DNA of 5,416 bases from an uncultured Granulosicoccus sp. (lineage in GTDB: Bacteria; Pseudomonadota; Gammaproteobacteria; Granulosicoccales; Granulosicoccaceae). Position numbers and translations under genes: made by a program. Location: NCBI GenBank assembly GCA_938016235.1, contig CALLPU010000546.1, positions 1-5,416 on the forward strand, written 5' to 3'. This document shows positions 1 to 5,416 of this stretch, in pieces. The notes beneath the pieces were generated by a model. That model saw only the letters and a program-made list of their open reading frames with translations, did no database searches and was not told the origin of the DNA. Each line of letters starts with the position of its first letter. Position 1 is the first letter of the stretch.

Positions 1-560
1 TTGCCGGTGAACGTTTTGGTTATGCCACCATGCCAGATCAATACACGCTATCGCACTTTGAAAACGCCATCAGACAACAGCACAACGGGCCGATGGCTGC
101 CACGATTGCACTGCTCAGTACCCATGCTCCCTGGACGCCTATTCCCGTGAAACTGGATTGGGACACTATTGGCGACGGATCAATCTACGATGGCTCCCAC
201 CGTTTCGGTGAGCGCGTGAGCTGGAAGTATCGTTCCAAAGTACAGGACATGTACGTGCAGTCTCTCGACTATACGCTTGACATCATCGGAGAATACGCCG
301 CCCGCTATGCGGACGACGCTGTCATCGTTGTGTTGGGTGATCATCAGCCACCCCCTATCATCAACGGTTGGGGCGCCAGTGCCGACGTGCCCGTGCATAT
401 CATCAGCCGCGATCAGAGCTTGCTTGATCGGCTGCCTTCAAAATACTGGTTGCCCGGTATGACCCCCGACGATTCAGTGAAGAGTCAGCGCATGTTCAGC
501 ATGCGCGACACGTTGTTTACGCTCTTTGATTCAACGGCCCGACCTACTTCGCCTGATTAG
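1..560 (+). CDS. Sulfatase-like hydrolase/transferase, C-terminal part (5' end outside window)
   Basis: The reading frame is open from the left edge (first full codon at position 3) to the TAG at 558-560, giving 185 residues. It matches the C-terminal half of the alkaline-phosphatase-fold sulfatase superfamily, which includes LtaS-like and phosphoethanolamine-transferase-like enzymes. Fragment residues 10-16 read MPDQYTL. A conserved-looking His lies in LLSTHAPW (His41). A hydrophobic strand ending VIVVLGDHQPPP (about 107-118) carries the Asp113-His114 pair that serves as metal ligands in this fold. PVHIISRD follows at about 130, then a tail with the W-PG-TP and MRDTLFTLF pattern. The catalytic Thr/Ser and the other metal ligands would lie upstream, outside the window, as would any membrane segments. 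The substrate cannot be told from this part. The ATG at 30 is an internal codon, not a start. The gene converges on the yceI-like gene and overlaps its end by 17 bp. Confidence 0.85.
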   Translation, partial: AGERFGYATMPDQYTLSHFENAIRQQHNGPMAATIALLSTHAPWTPIPVKLDWDTIGDGSIYDGSHRFGERVSWKYRSKVQDMYVQSLDYTLDIIGEYAARYADDAVIVVLGDHQPPPIINGWGASADVPVHIISRDQSLLDRLPSKYWLPGMTPDDSVKSQRMFSMRDTLFTLFDSTARPTSPD

Positions 561-1128
561 CTTCAGCTTCGATGATCAAATCAACCGTATCGCCAACAAG
601 ACCGTTGGCAACACCGTAGTTCATACCATAGGCGCTACGTTGCACGGTACCTCTGGCCGAAACCCCCAACGTGAAACTCTTGTGGCCGAATGGGTACTTC
701 TCGGCCTTGTTCAGTGTGACGGTTAATTGCAGGGGTTGCGATTGACCGAGCAGCTGAAGGTTGCCATCGATAGTGGCACTGCCGTTTGCATCCACGGTGG
801 CCGAGCTCGCTGTAAACGTCATCTCCGGATGCTTCTTGACGTTCAGGAAATCCTTGTTTCTGACGTGCTTGTCGCGTGCCTTGTTGGCACTGTCTACTGA
901 TGCCGTCTTCACCACGATATTGATGTCACTGACCTGCTTTGTATCGGTGTCATAGTTGAAACTACCTGACACATCATTGAAAGTACCCAGTGTTTTGGCA
1001 AAACCGACATGATCGATCAGGAATGCCACTGTCGTGTGTGCCGAATCCAGTGTGAAGCGCTCCGCAGCTGCGTAGGCGGGTGACGCGCACAAGGCAATAA
1101 GGGCTGAAACTGCAATTCTCTTGAGCAT
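544..1128 (-). CDS. YceI-family periplasmic protein
   Basis: This is a 194-residue protein of usual YceI length. These are lipocalin-like beta-barrels that bind polyisoprenoids or other hydrophobic ligands; many are exported and some respond to acid or osmotic stress. Residues 1-20 form a Sec signal peptide: MLKR, a hydrophobic core, and an AYA|A cleavage site after Ala20. The mature part shows the family pattern: FTLDSAHTTVAF (25-36), HVGFAKTLGTF (40-50), a conserved block from RDKHVRNKDF to HPEMTF (85-105), LLGQSQPLQL (126-135) and SARGTVQRSAYGMNYG (157-172). Cys14 lies in the signal core, but IALC is not a good lipobox. I chose the ATG at 1126-1128 because it begins the signal peptide; the GTG at 1174-1176 would add 16 residues that spoil it. 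Only a weak GGA-type ribosome site precedes it. It lies 121 bp downstream of the VHPO gene on the same strand, so read-through is possible. The specific ligand is unknown. Confidence 0.93.
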   Translation of the reverse strand: MLKRIAVSALIALCASPAYAAAERFTLDSAHTTVAFLIDHVGFAKTLGTFNDVSGSFNYDTDTKQVSDINIVVKTASVDSANKARDKHVRNKDFLNVKKHPEMTFTASSATVDANGSATIDGNLQLLGQSQPLQLTVTLNKAEKYPFGHKSFTLGVSARGTVQRSAYGMNYGVANGLVGDTVDLIIEAEANQAK

Positions 1129-1249
1129 GAAATTTTCCACGTTGACCAGAAAATACGGGTAAGTCCATCGACCCACCGGGAGCAGAAGTTGCTCTCCGCC
1201 GAGTCAACAGACTACCAGTTTACAACCACCTGGCGCTTGCGATATGACC

Positions 1250-3412
1250 TCAGGCGCTCACCAGTGGTTTATCTGTGTTCTTGATGCGACCACCATTTCG
1301 GGCAAAGTTCAATGTGGCCTCCACTTCTTCTGCATCAACGTGTCGATGCCACCAGTTATCAAGACCCACTTCCAAACCCTCGGAATCGTGTATGAACACG
1401 CGTGGGTCAGCAAAGTCGTAGTCAATCTTGACGATGTGAACCGTATCGCCATCGAAGGATTCGAAACTGAATTCAACCGGCTCGTTATACTGTTTCATCT
1501 GTTCAATGAGTATGCCGGTGGCGATCCTTTCTCCCATGCGCAGTGATTCGTAGTAATCCGTGTAATAGTGAACACCGGCCATGTTGCGAGCGATGGAGAT
1601 GTTGGCCGCCAGCTTGTTCAGCTCGCCGTTGATGCTCATGTCTACCGTTAATCCTTCCGCCACGTCCTCAAGCGACTGGCCATCTGGCGTTGCCTGCAGC
1701 ACACGCAAATCCTCAGGCCACGGTAGTGACTCGCCTGATTCATCCGTGGTGTTGAAGAATGCCTTCAACATAGTGACGCAACCACCGGCAACAGTAGCGT
1801 GCCCTGCGCCGTAGCTCGGGTGCATCGGCGACCCTTCTGCGAAAGCCATGGGTAGCAGGTACTTCTCTGCATTTTCATACCAGAGCGGGTCTGGTTGGGC
1901 ACTGAAGTCCAGGTGACTATCAGCGGCACCGGCCGTGTTCAGGCGTGATGTGTTGTGAGCATCAACCAGCGCCAGCAACGGCCCCAGATTACTATCGCTG
2001 AGCATACTGCTTAACAAGTTGCTCGTAACACTGCCCAGCTGATCAGATACATCGTTACCTGAACCCGGATTGTTCTGGGTACCTTTCAACGTCAGCAACG
2101 CACCTATGCGCTCCGGTCTGGCTCGACGGTGGTAATTGAACTTCTGGCGACGCACCGCCTTCAGGCAGCGAGTGGCAACCTCTGTCACCATGGATAAGAT
2201 ATGCGGTCCACCAAAAGCGGCGAACGCCTGTCTGGATGGAGGTGCATCACTGGTGCTCAATCCATCGGGAAAACCTGGCCCCAATACACCACTATACGGA
2301 TTGACGACCGGCTTCTGAAAGGTGAAACGAGGGTCTTCAAGCATGTACAGGCAGGCGTTTAGATACGCTTGATATAGCGCATCGTAGCGAACGTACGTGG
2401 CCAGATCTCTGGGTGTCGTGATGAATCGACGTTCTGATTGCAGGGCCCTGGCGTTCTGCGCACCAAAGTCGGCGCCATTTTGAACATCAACAAAGGCGTT
2501 CCAGTGCACCATGTAGTCCTGACCTGCGATGAAGGTTTCTATTTTCTGGTCGATCACCTGCCGTCCATAAGTGATGGAAGCATCCGTGACGTTGCCGGTG
2601 GACGGTGTGAGTTTGTTGCCCTGCAGCATGAACTGAGAGACGTAGGGACCCGTCTTCGCGCCGGGCGCTGAACCGCGAAAGGCATCGATCTGACTGAATG
2701 CCGCATCGTCCGGCGGATTGCCAATCGGGAAGCTTTCACCGTGATCCACACGGCGGGCGGCTCTGCGCCTGCGTTGTTGTAACGATAACCCATCACTGGA
2801 GGTATCCTGAAACCAGGCCAGCTGGCTCATGGCATTCATGACATCGGAAACAGCAATGCCCGTATTCGCATCAACACCCGACTGGTCTGCAATCTGTGAA
2901 AACGGAATATCTCTGATCAGCGCCAGCGCATATACCTCAGCCATCTCTGCCATCAATTCTTCAGACCCCAGCTCGGGAGCCGGAGGCATACCCACTGAAT
3001 CAGCATCGGGCCCCTGAAGATCAAAATAATGGCCAGCACGCGGGCTTTCCCAACCACGCCACACGATGTCTTCACCCGAAGGTGAGCCTCCCTGTATGCG
3101 TGTCAGAGGTACAGCGGTCGCAGAGATGCCACGAGGAATACGATCGAAGTTCTCGGCATCCTGCTGATTGATCTGATTGACCAATAGCGTGTAATCATCG
3201 GCCTGATTCAGCTGGCCAAACTCGTTGTGTGATAAACCTTTCGTAAAACTGGCTACAAAACCTTCGTTCTGCAGGTCCAGCTCATCCGAATTCTGCTCGG
3301 TCGGTAACGCCGCATACTTACCCGAGTATTGCGTTGCCAGTGCACGTCTCTGACTGGCAAGCTCGTTACGATAACCATTTTCCTGAAATGGCCGTCTCCT
3401 GAATTCCGCCAT
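1250..3412 (-). CDS. Vanadium-dependent haloperoxidase, algal bromoperoxidase type (PAP2 superfamily)
   Basis: This 720-residue protein belongs to the family that uses vanadate and H2O2 to oxidise bromide or iodide to hypohalous acid. Near the N-terminus, residues 53-65 (VASFTKGLSHNEF) match a segment I recall from bacterial members. The active-site residues occur in order with the spacing of Corallina bromoperoxidase: Lys424 and Arg432 in KFNYHRRARPE (Lys398/Arg406, 8 apart); His531 seven before His538 (His478/His485); Gly537-His538 in HPSYGAGHATVAGG; Arg609 and His615 in ARNMAGVH (Arg545/His551, 6 apart). Arg421, three before the Lys, matches the position of Arg395. The odd point is Gly535-Ala536 where algal enzymes have Pro-Ser before Gly-His. 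No signal peptide or transmembrane segment is visible; the N-terminus is basic and polar. The ATG at 3410-3412 is supported by a strong ribosome site. About 100 residues follow His615. Family assignment is firm; the preferred halide, and whether it is active, are inferred. Confidence 0.93.
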   Translation of the reverse strand: MAEFRRRPFQENGYRNELASQRRALATQYSGKYAALPTEQNSDELDLQNEGFVASFTKGLSHNEFGQLNQADDYTLLVNQINQQDAENFDRIPRGISATAVPLTRIQGGSPSGEDIVWRGWESPRAGHYFDLQGPDADSVGMPPAPELGSEELMAEMAEVYALALIRDIPFSQIADQSGVDANTGIAVSDVMNAMSQLAWFQDTSSDGLSLQQRRRRAARRVDHGESFPIGNPPDDAAFSQIDAFRGSAPGAKTGPYVSQFMLQGNKLTPSTGNVTDASITYGRQVIDQKIETFIAGQDYMVHWNAFVDVQNGADFGAQNARALQSERRFITTPRDLATYVRYDALYQAYLNACLYMLEDPRFTFQKPVVNPYSGVLGPGFPDGLSTSDAPPSRQAFAAFGGPHILSMVTEVATRCLKAVRRQKFNYHRRARPERIGALLTLKGTQNNPGSGNDVSDQLGSVTSNLLSSMLSDSNLGPLLALVDAHNTSRLNTAGAADSHLDFSAQPDPLWYENAEKYLLPMAFAEGSPMHPSYGAGHATVAGGCVTMLKAFFNTTDESGESLPWPEDLRVLQATPDGQSLEDVAEGLTVDMSINGELNKLAANISIARNMAGVHYYTDYYESLRMGERIATGILIEQMKQYNEPVEFSFESFDGDTVHIVKIDYDFADPRVFIHDSEGLEVGLDNWWHRHVDAEEVEATLNFARNGGRIKNTDKPLVSA

Positions 3413-3418
3413 GATAAA

Positions 3419-3426
3419 TCTCCCTT
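3419..3426 (-). promoter_or_regulatory. Ribosome binding site of the VHPO gene
   Basis: On the minus strand the leader reads AAGGGAGATTTATC and then ATG. The GGGAG core (3420-3424) is 7 nt from the start codon, a near-ideal Shine-Dalgarno site. It fixes the VHPO start at 3412 and is the strongest ribosome site I found in the window. Confidence 0.75.
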
Positions 3427-3449
3427 GTTATCTGATTGAATCGGTAGTC

Positions 3450-3471
3450 TCAAAGTGGGTTGCCACTTTGA
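3450..3471 (-). promoter_or_regulatory. Perfect 9-bp inverted repeat in the VHPO leader
   Basis: The arms TCAAAGTGG and CCACTTTGA (minus-strand sense) are perfect complements separated by the 4-nt loop CAAC. The element lies 38-59 bp upstream of the VHPO start codon and just downstream of the candidate -10 hexamer. It could be an operator for a dimeric repressor near the transcription start, or an mRNA 5' stem-loop. No T-run follows on either strand, so it is not a simple terminator. Role inferred; structure seen directly. Confidence 0.55.
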
Positions 3472-3479
3472 TTCGAGGG

Positions 3480-3485
3480 AGTATA
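3480..3485 (-). promoter_or_regulatory. Candidate -10 element of the VHPO promoter
   Basis: The minus strand reads TATACT here, five of six matches to TATAAT. It would give a start near 3473 and a leader of about 60 nt beginning with the inverted repeat. At a 17-bp spacing the -35 position reads TCTGTT, a poor match, so any such promoter may depend on an activator. Placement between an upstream terminator and the gene supports a promoter somewhere here. Confidence 0.35.
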
Positions 3486-3532
3486 TCGATGGCGTTCTCA
3501 GCAACAGAGGCGCACCCGCTGCACGAAGGTTT

Positions 3533-3559
3533 AAAAAGCAGCGGTAATATTACCGCTGC
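3533..3559 (-). terminator. Rho-independent terminator of the pdxJ-membrane protein unit
   Basis: A perfect 22-bp palindrome (3538-3559) folds into a GC-rich 9-bp stem, GCAGCGGTA/TACCGCTGC, with an ATAT loop. On the minus strand it is followed at once by TTTTT (3537-3533) and then AAA. It begins 36 nt after the stop codon of the small membrane protein gene, the expected place. There is no T-run on the plus side, so it works in one direction. It separates this unit from the VHPO gene. Confidence 0.85.
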
Positions 3560-3595
3560 CCCGGGTTCAACGTGTGAGCGACGCCTGCGCTTCTG

Positions 3596-3961
3596 TCAGT
3601 CTCGCGGCACCAGAAACAGCCAGAGCATTCCGATGCAGACGATGACAAAAGTGCCCAGGGAGATTCGCTGCACCCACAGATCATCGATACCGGTTTCCTG
3701 CAGCCAGCCAGTAAGCATCGCCACCGCAAACGCCGCCAGCAACAAGGCGATGCCCACTTTCACCATCAGATAGGCCAGTGCATCCAGTGGGTTACGCCGC
3801 TCCACCGGCAGATCTGCAGACTTTGCCTGAAGCGAGTTGTGCATGAGTTCGGTGCGAGCAGGTGCCTTGCGGGTAAACAGCCTTCGCACAGCACCGATGA
3901 TGACGCCTGCGGCCAGGCCAAGGGCAACTTTCTCAGCCAGTTCTACAACCAAAATGTCCAC
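3596..3961 (-). CDS. Small integral membrane protein of unknown function
   Basis: I do not recognise a named family in these 121 residues. The N-terminal stretch (about 3-25) is hydrophobic and small-residue rich (LGLAAGVIIGAV), with Glu7 and Glu10, and may be a membrane or amphipathic helix. A basic segment follows (RRLFTRKAPAR, 26-36), then a polar linker. Two clear membrane helices lie at about 60-86 and 99-118, and the protein ends VPRD. Two or three membrane passes are therefore likely. The start is GTG at 3959-3961: an in-frame TGA lies two codons upstream, and the first internal ATG (residue 40) would remove the first helix. A GGAG motif lies 11 nt upstream, slightly far. It follows pdxJ by 42 bp on the same strand and is followed by a strong terminator, so the two are probably cotranscribed. 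This gives no direct clue to its role. Confidence 0.75.
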   Translation of the reverse strand: MDILVVELAEKVALGLAAGVIIGAVRRLFTRKAPARTELMHNSLQAKSADLPVERRNPLDALAYLMVKVGIALLLAAFAVAMLTGWLQETGIDDLWVQRISLGTFVIVCIGMLWLFLVPRD

Positions 3962-4003
3962 GACTCATATCACTCCATCCTTGTAGCAGCCTGAAAAGCC
4001 TCA

Positions 4004-4744
4004 CTACGATGCGCAGGCCGCCAGAAAGCGCTTGATCGTAGTAGCCATGCCAAACTCGATAGCGTCAGCTGTCAGTCCATGTCCAATGGACACTTCCGCT
4101 ATATAAGGTATACGAGCAATAAGCGCAGGCAGGTTTGCAACCGTCAGGTCATGGCCTGCATTAACGTCCATGCCCAGCTCGCGCGCGGCGTCTGCCGTCG
4201 CACCCAATCGCTCAATCTCTGCTCTCATGGCCGTTTCATCCGCATACGTTCCACCATAGGGGCCGGTATACAACTCAATACGATCACAACCTGTCTCTTT
4301 CGCCCACTGCACTTGTTCAGGATCCGCATCCGCAAACAGAGACACTCGCATGCCACCCTGTTGCAAACGATCAACCAGCGGCGTTAGCATGTTGTGATGC
4401 GCCTTGAAGTCCCAGCCATGATCAGACGTTGCCTGGGCAGGATCATCTGGCACCAGAGTGACCTGCTCCGGGCGGTTTTTCTCAACCAACTCCAGAAAGT
4501 CTTCTGTGGGATAGCCTTCAACGTTGAATTCGCAGTTTGGAAATTCGTCATCAATCAATGCCCGCAGCTCCGCAACATCAGTAAATCGGGTATGTCTCTG
4601 GTCTGGTCTGGGATGGACAGTCAGGCCATGAGCACCCTGCTGCAAGGCAATACGACCGATCCCGGTGACACTTGGCCAGGGCAGATCGCGCCGATTACGA
4701 AGTTGCGCGACTGCATTCAGATTAACGGACAGTTGAGTAGCCAT
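4004..4744 (-). CDS. pdxJ: Pyridoxine 5'-phosphate synthase
   Basis: This 246-residue protein catalyses the last step of DXP-dependent vitamin B6 synthesis, condensing 3-amino-2-oxopropyl phosphate with 1-deoxy-D-xylulose 5-phosphate to pyridoxine 5'-phosphate in the cytoplasm. It is close to the usual TIM-barrel length of about 240. Aligned by eye with E. coli PdxJ: Asn8 (Asn9), Arg19 (Arg20), His44 and Arg46 (His45, Arg47), His51 (His52), the catalytic Glu76 in NVEG (Glu72), Glu157 in IELYTG (Glu153), His198 in NAGH (His193) and the phosphate-site Gly221-His222. Differences are HPRPDQRH for HLREDRRH, Asn10 for Asp11, and a slightly longer region around LVPDDPAQATSDHGWD. This matches the variant form I recall from Xanthomonadales and Bacteroidetes. 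The ATG at 4742-4744 aligns with family N-termini, although no clear Shine-Dalgarno site precedes it. It is first in a two-gene unit. Confidence 0.96.
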   Translation of the reverse strand: MATQLSVNLNAVAQLRNRRDLPWPSVTGIGRIALQQGAHGLTVHPRPDQRHTRFTDVAELRALIDDEFPNCEFNVEGYPTEDFLELVEKNRPEQVTLVPDDPAQATSDHGWDFKAHHNMLTPLVDRLQQGGMRVSLFADADPEQVQWAKETGCDRIELYTGPYGGTYADETAMRAEIERLGATADAARELGMDVNAGHDLTVANLPALIARIPYIAEVSIGHGLTADAIEFGMATTIKRFLAACAS

Positions 4745-4777
4745 GAGACAAGTTTGCCGTACGTTGAGCGGACGGCC

Positions 4778-4783
4778 AGTATA
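4778..4783 (-). promoter_or_regulatory. Candidate -10 element of the pdxJ promoter
   Basis: The minus strand reads TATACT, the same hexamer as in front of the VHPO gene. It lies 33 bp upstream of the pdxJ start and would give a leader of about 27 nt. The -35 position at 17-bp spacing reads TGTGCT, a weak match. No better candidate was seen between here and the start codon. Confidence 0.35.
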
Positions 4784-4981
4784 GCCAAACGCACCGTGGC
4801 AGCACAGGATTGTCGTCGCCTACATCACCAGTTCAGTGTCTTGCCAGACAGCCACCCAACCAAACCAGAAGGCTCGATGAAACAACAACAGACTTGCTCA
4901 CACATCAAGTGACTGACTATGAAGTGTTGTCTAGCGATACCGAGTTCCACAGCGATACGGGTACGCTCTCCATGGCGCCGG

Positions 4982-5011
4982 TTGGCTCACTCGGATTAAC
5001 GCTGGTATGCT
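4982..5011 (+). promoter_or_regulatory. Candidate promoter of the SRPBCC gene
   Basis: A -35-like TTGGCT (4982-4987) and a -10-like TATGCT (5006-5011) are 18 bp apart. The -10 is preceded by TGG, giving an extended -10 (TGnTATGCT). Each hexamer matches consensus at four of six positions. A start near 5018 would leave a leader of about 27 nt before the GTG at 5045. Confidence 0.35.
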
Positions 5012-5044
5012 CCGGGTACCGACGACGCTTTTGGCTTACCTATA

Positions 5045-5416
5045 GTGGCAATCGAACAATCCATCACTATCAACCGCCCTGCCCGTGATGTGTTCTCCAT
5101 TTATCAGGACGTGGATAGCTGGACGGTGTGGGATCCAGATATAGAAGCCGTCGGTATGGACGGGCCCTTTGCCCCCGGCACAACCGGTTGGTTGAAGCCG
5201 GTAGGAGCGCCTAAAACGCCAACCCGCATGGTAAGTGTCAACGAGCCCACAGAGTTCACGGTGGAAACCAAACTACCACTGTGCACGATGAGCTTCATAC
5301 ACGAACTGCAAGAGCATCCAGAGCACACTCGCGTGACGCACAGGGTCACTTTCACAGGCATTCTGGCCCCCGTGTTTTCTCGGCTGATCGGCCGCAAGAT
5401 TCGCTCAGGCATCGAT
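5045..5416 (+). CDS. SRPBCC-family protein (START/polyketide cyclase-like fold), 3' end outside window
   Basis: The frame from GTG 5045 runs open to the right edge, giving 124 residues. It resembles SRPBCC (START/Bet v 1-like) ligand-binding domains. It opens with a strand, AIEQSITINRPARDVF (2-17), followed by the helix-loop YQDVDSWTVWDPD that is typical of this superfamily. PFAPGTTGWLKP comes next, then alternating strands around TEFTVETKLPLCTMSF and TRVTHRVTFTG, and what looks like the start of the long C-terminal helix (LAPVFSRLIGRKIRSG). Members are usually about 140-160 residues, so probably only a short end is missing. GTG is the only plausible start: the in-frame TAA at 4997-4999 blocks upstream extension and there is no ATG between. 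No good Shine-Dalgarno site is visible. These proteins bind hydrophobic ligands or act as cyclases or regulators; the ligand cannot be told here. It is transcribed divergently from pdxJ. Confidence 0.82.
   Translation, partial: MAIEQSITINRPARDVFSIYQDVDSWTVWDPDIEAVGMDGPFAPGTTGWLKPVGAPKTPTRMVSVNEPTEFTVETKLPLCTMSFIHELQEHPEHTRVTHRVTFTGILAPVFSRLIGRKIRSGID

Larger units (their letters stand above)
4745..5044. other. Divergent intergenic region between pdxJ and the SRPBCC gene
   Basis: These 300 bp hold the leaders of two genes that point away from each other. I see candidate promoter elements for both, an 8-bp direct repeat AGCGATAC (4933-4940 and 4951-4958), and a small 5-bp inverted repeat ACTTG/CAAGT (4892-4896 and 4906-4910) with a 9-nt loop. 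Plus-strand open frames cross it but have poor, low-complexity composition and no family resemblance, so I call no gene. No tRNA or terminator was seen. Confidence 0.6.

Noticed and set aside
1129..1176. Longer yceI protein starting at the GTG at 1174-1176
   Set aside because: It would add 16 residues in front of a complete signal peptide that begins at the ATG at 1126-1128.
1180..1194. Small hairpin GAGCA/TGCTC between the VHPO and yceI genes as a VHPO terminator
   Set aside because: The stem is only 5 bp and no T-run follows on the minus strand, so termination is not supported.
1244..1546. 100-codon plus-strand open frame opposite the VHPO 3' end
   Set aside because: The minus-strand VHPO frame is clearly the coding one; this is its antisense shadow.
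3538..3559. Rolling-circle replication origin suggested by TAATATTAC in a stem-loop
   Set aside because: There is no Rep gene nearby, the context is chromosomal, and the hairpin plus T-run sits exactly where a terminator is expected.
3411..3773. 120-codon plus-strand open frame
   Set aside because: It runs through the VHPO leader, the terminator and the opposite strand of the membrane protein gene, with no ribosome site or recognisable protein character.
4394..4912. 172-codon plus-strand open frame antisense to pdxJ
   Set aside because: It lies mostly opposite the unmistakable pdxJ gene, has no recognisable motifs, and its composition looks like a reverse-complement shadow.
4810..5088. 92-codon plus-strand open frame in the divergent region
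   Set aside because: Its sequence is low in information with no family resemblance, and it overlaps the start of the SRPBCC gene in another frame.
5104..5412. 102-codon minus-strand open frame
   Set aside because: It is antisense to the SRPBCC frame, which has clear domain character; this one has none.

Overview
The window looks like ordinary chromosome from a Gram-negative bacterium, probably a marine gammaproteobacterium. This is an inference from three things: an exported YceI-family protein, a pyridoxine 5'-phosphate synthase of the variant type with an HPRP motif, and an algal-type vanadium-dependent haloperoxidase. No species can be named from the sequence. Coding density is high. I saw no insertion sequence, CRISPR array, tRNA, rRNA or phage gene.

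Layout from left to right: (1) the 3' end of a plus-strand sulfatase/alkaline-phosphatase-fold gene that enters from outside the window; (2) a convergent minus-strand yceI-like gene whose end overlaps it by 17 bp; (3) a long minus-strand gene for a 720-residue vanadium-dependent haloperoxidase (VHPO), with a strong ribosome binding site, a candidate -10 element and a perfect 9-bp hairpin in its leader; (4) a clear Rho-independent terminator facing the same way, which ends the upstream transcription unit; (5) that unit, consisting of pdxJ and a small GTG-initiated membrane protein of unknown function 42 bp downstream; (6) a 300-bp divergent intergenic region; (7) the 5' part of a plus-strand SRPBCC-family gene that runs off the right edge.

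There are therefore probably three minus-strand units: pdxJ plus the membrane protein, the VHPO, and yceI either read through from the VHPO or driven by a promoter I could not find. PdxJ makes vitamin B6. The VHPO would oxidise bromide or iodide with hydrogen peroxide. YceI proteins are periplasmic lipocalin-like binders of isoprenoid or other hydrophobic ligands. Nothing in the sequence ties these into one pathway.

The most interesting point is the VHPO. Its vanadate-site residues align by spacing with the red-algal bromoperoxidases (Lys424, Arg432, His531, Gly537, His538, Arg609, His615), but the usual Pro-Ser before Gly-His reads Gly-Ala. It also has no visible export signal. I found no strong evidence for a wholly new system.
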